Below are positions 52,853-62,041 of a DNA stretch of 64,000 nucleotides, piece after piece. The notes below the pieces were generated by a model. That model saw only the letters and a program-made list of their open reading frames with translations. It ran no database searches and was not told the origin of the DNA. Both the position numbers and the translations under genes were made by a program. The DNA comes from Patella vulgata (lineage: Eukaryota > Mollusca > Gastropoda > Patellidae), in contig NC_065884.2 in NCBI RefSeq assembly GCF_932274485.2, positions 70,020,046 to 70,084,045 of the forward strand. The letters are read 5' to 3'. The first letter of the stretch is position 1, and the number at the start of each line of letters is the position of its first letter.

Positions 52853-53144
52853 GGTGGGGGGGGGGGGGCGAATGGTTAGCACGTGCGCGTGTATCATAAG
52901 GCCTGTCATTGAGTCAACTGGCGTGGTTTCGAATCCCCGGTTGTACTGTACAAGAAGTAGGGTCCCTGGTCCAACCTCGTGGGTTTTCTCCAGATCCCCC
53001 GCTTTCCTCCCACTGCTAAAGACCTCTACGCGCAAGCGAATTATTGAAAAAAAAACCCCATTAAACCATATGTTAGTCCCAAAATGACCTAGTTTGTGTC
53101 GAGTGGACGTTAAACCACATTTCTCTCTCTCTCTCTCTCTCTCT
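52853..53144 (+). mobile_element. SINE A copy A21
   Basis: After a G run: CGAATGGTTAGCACGTGCGC, GTTTCGAATCCCCGGTTGTA, an insertion of AAAAACCCC before ATTAAACCATATGTTAG, tail and (CT)n. Confidence 0.92.
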
Positions 53145-53285
53145 CGCTAAACATCAGGGGATTCGGGGTTTTGATCCCTTTTAGAACGTTAATCCTCGAC
53201 ATTTTCCAGTGTGGTATCTACTTGTCAGTGGTCGATCAGGGAGAGTGTCTAGCCGTTCGGATGGTACAAAAACAGGCGCGTGTCC

Positions 53286-53442
53286 GGGAGAGGGGGGGGG
53301 GGGGTGACCAGGGATCACGCTGGTTAATTTGATACCACGTATATGGTGGTGGGTTGTGCCAAGAAGCGCGATGGGCGCACACATAAACACCCACCCAGAC
53401 ATCTTTGATTTTATTTATTTAAATAGATATTTTCTCTCTAGA
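53286..53442. other. short gap with G16-like run, no gene
   Basis: G-rich run at about 53291-53304, then unique sequence up to the next SINE. Confidence 0.4.
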
Positions 53443-53812
53443 AGAAATGAAATGATACGAAATGGGGTTTAACGTCCTACTGTTCTGCTCCTAAACTGGG
53501 CTAATGAAGACGGGCATACGCCATACAGTGTGCCATGAGGGAAATTTTGTCTGGACAGCGGCACATACGGCCTACTCTTATATCGAATTCCAACTGTCAA
53601 TGGGTCTTTTACATGCACGCCAATGTGTACCCCGGATCTCGGTTTTCGTACCATCCGAACGACTAGACAGCTGTTCATGTCAGGCTCTCCATTCTGCACC
53701 ACTGACAAGGGGGAACCACACCGGAAAATCTGGATGAACTTTCTCGGCCAAGTCGAACACCCGACTTCGAGGCTAGCGAGCCAGCGCCTTACCCACTTAG
53801 CCACCGTGACCC
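53443..53812 (-). mobile_element. SINE B copy B13, full length
   Basis: GGGGTTTAACGTCCTACTGT, GGCCTACTCTTATATCGAAT, CATCCGAACGACTAGACAGC, ACTTTCTCGGCCAAGTCG, GAGGCTAGCGAGCCAGCGCC, TAGCCACCGTGACCCC. TCTCTAGAA lies at both sides. Confidence 0.94.
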
Positions 53813-53945
53813 CCACCCCCTCTCTAGAACATGATTTTAGTAAAGGAATCTTGTATGTGAACAATATTAACTGACACTCGGACAATATTGAGCGGAATAT
53901 GCTGATCTCCCTCTTCTCCAATGGCGGTTGGGTGGTCGTATGGCT

Positions 53946-54133
53946 TAACGAAATGAAATGGGGTTTAACGTCCTACTATTCTGCTCCTACTGGTCTATGA
54001 GGGAAATTGTGCTCGGACGGTGGCGCCGTGTACTTGTTTTATTTACAATTCCATCAACTGACAAGGGTTCTTTTACATGCACGCCAATGTGTACACGGGA
54101 CTTCGGTTTTTTGTCCTATCCGAACGACTATAC
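53946..54133 (-). mobile_element. SINE B copy B14, 5' part missing
   Basis: AATGGGGTTTAACGTCCTAC, TATGAGGGAAATTGTGCTCG, CATGCACGCCAATGTGTACA, CCTATCCGAACGACTA. Confidence 0.9.
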
Positions 54134-54278
54134 GTTGTCCCTAGCCTATCTAAATCGTGAATTTTTTAACAATATCTCACTTTCCACAACTTCTTCCATG
54201 CTAAATTGTATTTAGATGGATTAACATTTCATAAAGAAAAGTACAATATGAAAGGTATAGATGTTCTCCCGGCTTGGG

Positions 54279-54352
54279 AGAAATGGGGTTTAACGTACAC
54301 TCGACACAAACTAGGTCATTTCCGGATTAACATATGGTTCAAATTTTACCAT
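54279..54352 (-). mobile_element. SINE A fragment A22
   Basis: GGGAGAAATGGGGTTTAACG, ACACAAACTAGGTCATTTCC, ACATATGGTTCAAATTTTA. Confidence 0.88.
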
Positions 54353-56133
54353 GATGCTTTTCAGCGCCATTTGTAACATGGGACTCGAAGAACGGGGCTA
54401 GACATATTCCACAAGTCATGTCAAACGCTGACGCCATACTCTTATCTGGAGAGCATACGTAATTAATACTATCGGTGTAGACTGGATTAACCAGACGCTA
54501 GAGATTGCTATTCCATTGATACTTCTAGCGTATTTCACCGAACATAAACTGATTTGAAATTAGAGTAAAAAACGGAAACAATTGAATGTAAATCAGTTTA
54601 TATACAATCAGATTACATTATTATATGCGGTGCGACCTATTTGTGTCAATTTCTAGGTCCCAAATATTAGCGATTTAGCTCCTTTAAAGCTGTAACTGCT
54701 AGTAGATGTCTAATTATGTCGATGCTTTGTCAGTATGGTTCACTGCAATTGCTGGTGCTATTTTATTTTAAATCGTTCATAGATACATCCAATGTCGAAA
54801 TAAACACAATAAATGATTAAACATGCATTATGCAAAAACTAAATCTGTCTATTGCAGGTCTTTCTTTAGGCCTGAAATGTTATATAAATTATTAATTAGA
54901 CATTAATTAACCTATCCAGACCATAATCAACTCTCAAGGGCATCGGATTTCTCCGATATTAAATAGATTGGAACAGTTCAGCCATATTTTGACTTAACCT
55001 AAAAATGGAGGAACGAAACTTAGCTTCGAACAACCAGTAAGGTGGTTGAAATTATTGCACACGTCTTGACAAACTTTCAAAGGCTAATATCTTCAATTGC
55101 AATAGAATAATTTGAATGAAATTTTTCAAATTATTAATTTTACATTATTTATTTTCTAACCATTATAGCGAGAATGGCTAGATCTTTATCTAAATCTTAC
55201 ATAAAATATTTTTAATAAAAATCATAATATATTTATAAATAGACAGAGTTTCGCTGACATAGGTAAATATTTGTAAGATCGCAGCAATATTAATCGAAAC
55301 ATCGCCCTTATTTAACAAAAAAACAGACGTCTAGCCCCTTTTTGACGCCTTTTTGTAAACTTATTTTTCTTATAGGTTGTCGGGTTGTCGGTCTAATGTC
55401 ACTAGATAACTCGAGTATAAGCCAGGTTAAAAAAAAAGGGTTATTAAATTTGTAAATACATGCACGAGACGATGTTTGAATACACATATAATGGAAAGGG
55501 TTTTGGCATATGATTACCTCTCTATAGCCTTTTATACATTGTTGCCAAATTACTATTCGAAAGAATGAAAGCTGTATTGTGAAGTTCACCATGAATATCA
55601 ATAGTTAATATTCACCCCTCCGTATAAATAGAACGTCAGATTTAGTAATAATATTTCAATGGCTTTTACTTCTATATAGCTGTAATAAAATAAATATTAT
55701 GTGGGGACATAAACAGACTGCCATTTTAAACAAATGTAACGGTTAACGGTTTATAAGGAGTGTATATCATATTATTATTTAACAGGTAGAAATGTACATA
55801 AATATTGTTAAAGCGATAAGTACTATAGCACGTTCAGTTTGTGTATAAATTAGTGGTATTTCCGGGAAGTGGTTATTAAAAAAAAAGCTTTGAGGATACA
55901 AGTAACGTATATATATATGTGTTAATATGGGATAATAGGCTATAAGGAACGAGTGTGAGTGATATGTACGAGAAGCGAAACCGAATTGAGGATTTAGCAG
56001 TAGGAATAAAGATGGAGATGAGTTCCGTCCCTAGTCAGAAGGATATGTAGTTTATATTAGGAGGTAAGGTCTGTGAATTATATCTAGTAATTTATTTCTA
56101 TTAACAAATACAGACTTGATATTACACAGGTCA
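54353..56133. other. gene-free stretch
   Basis: No coding block recognised. Contains a copy of the GGCCTGA/GCAGGT dispersed repeat (54835-54950, TTTCTTTAGGCCTGAAATGT, CAGACCATAATCAACTCTCA). The rest is AT-rich unique sequence. Confidence 0.45.
54835..54950 (-). repeat. GGCCTGA dispersed repeat, copy
   Basis: AAATCTGTCTATTGCAGGTC, TTAATTAGACATTAATTAAC, parallel to 46676-46770 (inverse) and 63895-63990. Confidence 0.75.
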
Positions 56134-56166
56134 TGGAATACGATTACTGCTTATTAATGAGCGGTT

Positions 56167-56548
56167 TGGGAGCCACGGTGGCTAGTTGGTGAAGACGCTG
56201 GCTTGCTAGCCTGGAGGTCGGGTGTTCGATCCCTGCATTGGCCGAGAAAGTTCATCTGGATTTTCCGACGTGGTTTCCCCTTGTCAGTGGTGCAGAACGG
56301 GGGGCCTGACAAGGACAGCTGTCTAGTCCTTCGGATGAGACGAAAAACCGAGGTCCCGTGTATACATTGGAATGCACGTAAAAGATCCCTTGGCAGTTGG
56401 AATTCGATATAAGAGTAGGCGATAGTGCCGCTGCCCGGGCAAAATTTCCCTCATGACACACTGTATGGCGTATGCCCGTCTTCATTAGCCCAGTATAGGA
56501 GCAGAACAGTAGGACGTTAAACCCCATTTCATTTCATTTCATTTCATT
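56167..56548 (+). mobile_element. SINE B copy B15, full length, 13-bp target duplication
   Basis: TTAATGAGCGGTT stands at 56154-56166 and 56549-56561. Head GGAGCCACGGTGGCTAGTTG, box B GTGTTCGATCCC, GGCCTGACAAGGACAGCTGT, GAATTCGATATAAGAGTAGG, tail ACGTTAAACCCCATTTCATT with several ATTTC units. Best reference copy of family B (382 bp). Confidence 0.96.
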
Positions 56549-56561
56549 TTAATGAGCGGTT

Positions 56562-56782
56562 GGCCGAGAAAGTTCATCGGGATTTTCCGGCGTGGTGCAG
56601 GACGGAGGGACGAAAAACCGAGGACCCGTGTATACATTGGCGTGCACATGAAAAATCCCTTAGAAGATGGAATTCGATATAAGAGTAGGCCGTAGCACAC
56701 TGTATGGCGTATGCCCGTCTTCATTAGCACAGTATAAGGAGCGAAACAGTAGGTCGTTAAAGCCCATTTCATTTCATTTTAA
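56562..56782 (+). mobile_element. SINE B copy B16, internally deleted, same target site
   Basis: Starts GGCCGAGAAAGTTCATCGGG, lacks the TTTCCCCTTGTCAG part and some of the middle, ends AAAGCCCATTTCATTT. The downstream TTATTAATGAGCG repeats the target of B15 a third time. Confidence 0.9.
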
Positions 56783-56924
56783 TATTTATTAATGAGCGAC
56801 GTTTCGATAAATACTAGAGAAGCCTAGTGGAAACGTCGATCAGTAATAAGCAGTAATTGTATTCCACACAATTGTCACCTATGTACTCTAGTTTAATTAC
56901 TAAATGCCATTGAAACAATTAAAT

Positions 56925-57330
56925 TAATGTTAATTATGCACTTTATTCCTAGTAAAAGAACAAAACCAAAAATTAATATTAATTATATAGCACACTTTAT
57001 TACTAGTAAAACACAAAAAATGATATTAATTATATAGCACTCTTTATTACTAGTAAAACACGAAAAAATGATATTAATTATATAGCACACTTTATTACTA
57101 GTAAAACACAAAAAAATGATATTAATTATATAGCACTCTTTATTACTAGTAAAACACAAAAAATGATATTAATTATATAGCACTCTTTATTACTAGTAAA
57201 ACACAAAAATTAATATTAATTATATAGCACACTTTATTACTAGTAAAACACGAAAATTGATATTAATTATATAGCACTAGTAAAACACAAAACAATTATA
57301 TAGCACTCTCTATTACTAGTAAGACCCAAA
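56925..57330 (+). repeat. about 48-bp tandem array, eight to nine units
   Basis: ATATTAATTATATAGCACAC then TTTATTACTAGTAAAACAC repeats with C/T and A/G variants; the last units are shortened. Confidence 0.92.
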
Positions 57331-57337
57331 AATTGCT

Positions 57338-57505
57338 GTCCGTTTTGCCAGGGTAGCGGCACTTTGGCCCACTCTTATATCGAATTCCAACTGCCAAGGG
57401 ATCTTTTACGTGCAGTGTATTTATAGGTTTGTTTGTTTGTTTGCTTGTAAATCAAATGGGGTTTAACTTCCTACTATTGTGCACAGACTGGGCTAATGAA
57501 AACGG
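57338..57505 (-). mobile_element. SINE B fragments (B17, B18), split
   Basis: 57338-57418: GCCAGGGTAGCGGCAC, CCAACTGCCAAGGGATCTTT; 57451-57505: ATGGGGTTTAACTTCCTACT, GACTGGGCTAATGAAAACGG. A (GTTT)n stretch lies between them. Confidence 0.8.
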
Positions 57506-57657
57506 TGGTTGTTTGTAAGATAAGTATAGTATACGTGAAAAACCAGGAAGTCATGTTTACTAATATTATTTATAAGGAGGTCAAGTACTTACAGTAACCA
57601 AAACATAAATAATATATAATATGATGACCTATATAGGACTCAATGTTGGGAGATCGA

Positions 57658-58015
57658 GTGTGTGTGTGTGAAATAGCTTTATTTAACGTCCGCTTCCACC
57701 GAAGTGATATCGCAGATAAAAGGGACATTGAGTGTGTTGAAATAGCCTTATTTAACGTCCGCTTCCACTGAAGTGATATCGCTGACAAAAGGGACATCTT
57801 GTGTGTGTGTGAAATAGCTTTATTTAACATCCGCTAAACCCGACGTGATATCGCAGACATAAAGGACATCGAGTTTGGTGAAATAGCTTTATTTGACATC
57901 CGCTTACACCGAACTGATATCGCGAACAAAAGGGACATCGAGTGTGTTTGAAATAGCTTTATTTAACGCCAGCTTCCACCGAAGTGTTATCGCAGACAAA
58001 AGGAACATGGAGCGC
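57658..58015 (+). repeat. 70-bp tandem array, five units
   Basis: GAAATAGCTTTATTTAACGT, CCGCTTCCACCGAAGTGATA and TCGCAGACAAAAGGGACAT recur at about 57670, 57740, 57811, 57880 and 57949, joined by GTGTGTG runs of variable length. Confidence 0.92.
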
Positions 58016-58160
58016 ATCAACAGGTTTTATATAGTGCTGTAGGTGGGATGGGGTGTATTGGACGAGAACAATTTTAGTATTAGAAATTTAGAAATATTAC
58101 AAGGAATTTGAAAATACTTTCCTCACAGTAGTATGAAGTATCTAACTCTATCCCCAACCG

Positions 58161-58430
58161 AGGTGTGTGTGTGTGAATGGTTAGCGCGTGTACGTTATAT
58201 CATAAGTCCTGTCATTGAGTCAACTGGCGTGGTTTCGATTCCCCGGTTGTACGTGACAAGGAGTTGGGTCGCCTGTCCAACCTTGTGGGTTTGCCCCAGG
58301 TCCTCCGGTTTCCCCCACTGCTAATGACCCCTACGCGCAAGCGAATTATTGAAATAAAACTGAACCATGTGTTAGTCCCAAAATGACCTGGTTTGTGTCA
58401 AGTGGACGTTGAACTCTCTCTTTCTCTCTC
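58161..58430 (+). mobile_element. SINE A copy A23
   Basis: GTGTGAATGGTTAGCGCG, GTTTCGATTCCCCGGTTGTA, CCTACGCGCAAGCGAATTAT, GGACGTTGAACTCTCTC; CCCCATTT lost. Confidence 0.92.
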
Positions 58431-58461
58431 ACGCTACAGGTGAACGATCAAATACACCAGG

Positions 58462-58622
58462 GGCCTGTTTCACGAAATTTTAACTAAGATAAAATCCAGA
58501 TTTTAGTAATTTGATTGGATAATATTAGATTGATTATAGTGCTTAGCCAATCAAAATTGAGGTATCTAATAAAATTGGATTTTATCTTTATTTAGTTAAG
58601 ATTTCGAGAAACAGGGGCCAGG
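58462..58622. mobile_element. palindromic MITE, GTTTCWCGAAAT family, copy 3
   Basis: GGGGCCTGTTTCACGAAATT and TAACTAAGATAAAATCCAGA against inverses ending TTTCGAGAAACAGGGGCC. Confidence 0.88.
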
Positions 58623-58914
58623 CTGTCAGAGAAAGGTTGATTTCACAAATTTAAATGCATGCAGCCGATTTCATTCATGCATTTCACATCACCCACCCAT
58701 AGAAAATAACCATGATTATATTGTAGGTATTTTTTATAATCATTTGAAAATACGTAGTTTATTGGATGTAAATGAACTGAAGAAATTAAAGCGTCATTTC
58801 GTTGGCGCGTAAACGTTAATTTAACGCTTTTTGAAAGAAGTCTCAGCTTTCAAAGGGTTTCCGAAACAAGACATTTCACTTTTTGAATGGATGCACCCAA
58901 TGCACCCAAGGTTT

Positions 58915-59205
58915 AGTTCATCGGGATTTTCCGACGTGGTTTCCACTTGTCAGTGGTGCAGGACGAAGGACCTGACAAGAACAGCTGTCTAGTCGTTCGG
59001 GTGGGATGAAAAACCGAGGTCCTGTGTATACATTGGCATGCACGTAAAGATCCCTTGGTAGCTGGAATTCGATATAAGAGTAGGCCATAGTGCCGCTGAA
59101 CGGGCAGAATTTTCCCCTAACACACTGTATGGCGCATGCCCGTCTTCATTAATTAGCCCAGGCAGAACAGTAGGACGTTAAACCCCATTTCATTTTATTT
59201 CATTT
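58915..59205 (+). mobile_element. SINE B copy B19, 5'-truncated
   Basis: GTTCATCGGGATTTTCCGAC, CAGTGGTGCAGGACGAAGGA, GGTCCTGTGTATACATTGGC to TAGGACGTTAAACCCCATTT. Flanks CCAATGCACCC / CCAATGCTCCC suggest an 11-bp target duplication with one change. Confidence 0.92.
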
Positions 59206-59345
59206 CCAATGCTCCCGCCCCAACCCCTCATTGATTCCAGCCCCCCTTGATTAGATGCTCCTCACTGACCACCCGCCACCCAACCAACCCCAACCCCTCT
59301 TTTATTGGAAGTCCCCACTGCCACCCCCACCCCATTCACTGAAGT
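59206..59345 (+). repeat. C-rich, G-poor stretch
   Basis: About 140 bp with many CCACCC, CCAACC and CCCC words and few G, unlike its surroundings. Confidence 0.6.
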
Positions 59346-59656
59346 AGAATAAAGGGATTTAAGATTTCACACAGAATTAACCCGATTCATTTACTGGCAT
59401 ATTGCCGGGATTTCTTCTTTAAAACAAATTATTCAATAATTCTATGACACATAATAGGGACCTTTCGCATCGGTACGAAAACGAATACCCCAAAACGAAA
59501 ACGTCATCGAGTCGTGTGTACTTGTGACGCCAACCCGTAATGAGTGTTCGGCCAGTGAAAAACGTTACGCATGTTGAACTGGATTCACGTAGATATGCAA
59601 GCGAATAATTATTAATTTTAATTTGACATTTTTGTTAAAATAAACAATTAAAGTTT

Positions 59657-59657
<1 letters not shown>

Positions 59658-59693
<36 letters not shown>

Positions 59694-59694
59694 A
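59658..59694 (+). repeat. (AATA)n microsatellite
   Basis: About nine AATA units. Confidence 0.9.
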
Positions 59695-60636
59695 AATCGC
59701 TGTAGATAAACTTAAGACCACAACAATGTCAGTTAAGATTTTAAATGGTTAAGCCATGTGGTAACTAACAAAATAAACAAACAAACAGACGAACAAGAAC
59801 AAAGGGTGTCTTAATATTTTTAACCACGTTAATTTTTAATTTCCAGAAAGTTATAAATTGAAAGTAGTATACACTGAGAATTAACACGTTTGAAAACTGC
59901 ATGAAAAGATGAAAACACGCCCGAAGGTGACATAGTATATGAAAGTTGCAGGAGATTAAATTTTAAATTTCACTAAAACACACGTATACTAAAGCCAAGG
60001 CTGAAAATATAAACAAGAAACTGGGATATATTAAAATCTGCTTGAAGAAGGAAATAATTTTAGATTTTTAAAAAGATTTTTAAAACCCTTGTGATGTGTA
60101 ATACCCCGTCTCGTGATTGGAGAGTCAGAAAGCCGAGACTTGGCGTACGTGGATAGTATACACTAGTTTCGATTTTAAAATTTATGAAATTTTATCTTTT
60201 AGAGGTTGTAGATGGTTGAAGGCAACAGGACGGTGTGCTCACGTATTACCGAGGTTGCAGTTATTGGGGATTGCATTAGAAGGTGGCCAATTAAGGATTT
60301 ATTCAGAACTAAAGGATCCTGTAAACTCTGCTGCCACTGATGGAATTTAGCTCTGAATCTTTACGCATGCTCCGGAATCGGGTCAACCAAGAAGACTTTT
60401 TCAATCAGGACTAAATACCATCTTCACAAAGCAGGAATTTTCATTCGTCTTTTAAAACTGAGTGTACAGGTCATGGAGGCCCAAAGCTAGTCCAGACATA
60501 TTTTTTGTTTTATTTGGATAACATAATCCAGGAACCCATACCTTCGAAACAAACGCATTATTTTCTTCTTTATCCTAAAGGTTTGGATCGTATCTTTTTT
60601 TTAATTATATTTTGAGAGTAATTCGAATAACAAGTT
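59695..60636. other. no gene recognised; may hold upstream exons of the 61.5-kb gene
   Basis: A 77-codon open stretch around 60117-60350 lacks an ATG at its 5' end and a family match. I cannot call an exon. Confidence 0.3.
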
Positions 60637-60894
60637 CTAAAGACAAGTTATGTTATCAGCATCATAACACCCATCGTCGCAGCCACAATAATTATCGAAA
60701 CCTAACAACGTATAGTGTAGAGCTATTTTAAGAGGATAATAACAATCATCGTCGCAGCCACAATAAGTATTGAAACCTAACAACGTATTGTGTAAACTTA
60801 TTTTATCAGGATAATAGCACCCATCGTCGCAGCCCGAACAATTATCGAAACCTAGTGTAACCCAACTGGCGTGATCATCGACACCATGACCCAC
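60637..60894 (-). CDS. small ORF with three cysteine-rich 25-residue repeats (hypothetical)
   Basis: The minus-strand frame starts MGHGVDDHASWVTLGFDN and contains three tandem 25-residue units of the form LGF(D/N)-x-x-C-x-G/C-CDD-x-CYYP..I-x-LH-x-TL, from a 75-bp DNA repeat (ATCGTCGCAG at 60673, 60748 and 60823). Each unit keeps C-x2/x-C-D-D-x-C-Y. No signal peptide is visible at the start, so an upstream exon would be needed for a secreted product. I do not recognise a family; because 75 is a multiple of three, an open frame could persist by chance. Confidence 0.35.
   Translation of the reverse strand: MGHGVDDHASWVTLGFDNCSGCDDGCYYPDKISLHNTLLGFNTYCGCDDDCYYPLKIALHYTLLGFDNYCGCDDGCYDADNITCL
60671..60862. 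repeat. 75-bp tandem repeat, 2.5 units
   Basis: CCATCGTCGCAGCC(A)CA-ATAA-TATCGAAACC recurs at exact 75-bp spacing. Confidence 0.9.
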
Positions 60895-61060
60895 GAATCG
60901 CTGTAAAACTCGGACGACCTAATCTAATAAGGAAACGTGTATTGCTGTAAAACTCGGACGACTAAACCTAATAAGGAAACGACGACGTGCACATTTTTAA
61001 AAAGGAAAGTGTGAAGTCAGCACGAGTGAAGATTAAGGAATTAAATCATTTTAACATTTA

Positions 61061-61315
61061 TATAGCCAGTGTTTATCCTGTTAACACGTCTTCTTTACCA
61101 CATACCATCTTCTGGATTACCAGATTTAGACACAGAAACTTCATTATTATTGTACCTCGACACTCATATCAACAGATGTAAGAAGTCTAATATAGCCAGT
61201 GTTTATCCTGATAACACGTCTTCTACATCACATACCATCTTCTGGATTAAAAGATTCATACTCAGAAACTTCAGCATTATTGTACACAGATACTCATGTA
61301 AGAAGTCTAATATGC
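61061..61315 (+). repeat. 130-bp tandem duplication
   Basis: TATAGCCAGTGTTTATCCTG at 61061 and 61191, then CATACCATCTTCTGGATTA and ACTCATAT/ACTCATGT..AGAAGTCTAATAT. About 88% alike by eye. Lies just upstream of the 61485 exon. Confidence 0.92.
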
Positions 61316-61484
61316 CTTTCTTAGACAGGGTTTAGAAAATTGTATTATCTGCGCTGATTCTTGTATGGAACAGATATACGCTACGCTAGGTATCTATTGT
61401 TTTTAAAAGGAACTTCTGTATCGTTAATAGACGATACGTCCTGTGTTGGTTGCTAAAGTTGAGCCCTCATAATATTTGTTTGAA

Positions 61485-62041
61485 ATGGGCGACAAGTCTG
61501 TAATTGTCGTAAATGGCTACGACGGAGTAAAATCAGCGAGGAGACCTGGGCATGAAGGTACCTTTGGAAACGGGAAGGAACAGGGAAGCAATGAAGCCAC
61601 GGGAACAGTTCGACACTTTCCAAAGAGCATTAATGGACAAACAGCAGCAAACGGTGACTTAACAAGGGGATTTGGTTCGTCAAGCAGCAACGTCGCGAAT
61701 GGTTGTGGGACTACGAAAAGCAACAGCACGAATGGCGGCCTCCGATTGAATAGCAATATTGATCTTAAGCCTAATGGGCAGAATGGCACGAAACCAGAAC
61801 AATCGAATGGAACGAAACCAGAACAAGTCTTAAATGGTTTTAAAGTGAATGGAATAAATAATAATGGCACTGATCAAGGAGTAGCAAGTTGTTCGACTAA
61901 TGAACCAGCAGAAAGAAACCACAGCGAAACCAATGGAAAAACAACAGTTAACGGGTCTGGGGATAATGATGGCGCCAATGGGAAAACTCGTGACGAATCC
62001 GTGAAAAGAACCCGAGTTCATAGGTCAAGGGCAAGGTTCAG
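61485..62041 (+). CDS. first coding exon of an unrecognised gene, Asn/Gly/Ser-rich N-terminus
   Basis: The ATG at 61485 (GAAATGGGC) opens MGDKSVIVVNGYDGVKSARR and continues 185 codons plus two bases to a consensus donor TTCAG|GTAAGT at 62042. The peptide is dominated by N, G, S, T and K with repeated N-G pairs (TANGD, SNVANG, STNGG, KPNGQNGTKPEQ twice) and ends basic: KRTRVHRSRARFR. No domain, membrane segment or signal peptide; it looks like a disordered N-terminal tail of a longer protein. Codon usage is GC-richer than the surroundings, supporting real coding. No following exon was recognised up to the window end. Confidence 0.7.

Larger units (their letters stand above)
52643..53285 (+). 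mobile_element. old SINE B copy split by a MITE and SINE A
   Basis: Head at 52643-52688 (GTAGCCCAGTTAATAGGCGC, TGACTCGCTAAACATCAGGG); continues at 53145-53285 with GATTCGGGGTTTTGATCCC, AGTGTGGTATCTACTTGTCA and GCCGTTCGGATGGTAC. GCTAAACATCAGGG occurs on both sides of the insertion, as a target duplication would. Confidence 0.8.
56134..56876. repeat. foldback with its left arm split by two SINE B insertions
   Basis: The arm GGAATACGATTACTGCTTAT plus TAATGAGCGACGTTTCGATA (56134-56166 joined across the SINEs to 56788-56810) is the inverse of the GGAAACGTCGATCAGTAATA, AGCAGTAATTGTATTCC arm (about 56830-56864). Related in words to the 46950-47157 inverted repeat. Confidence 0.7.
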
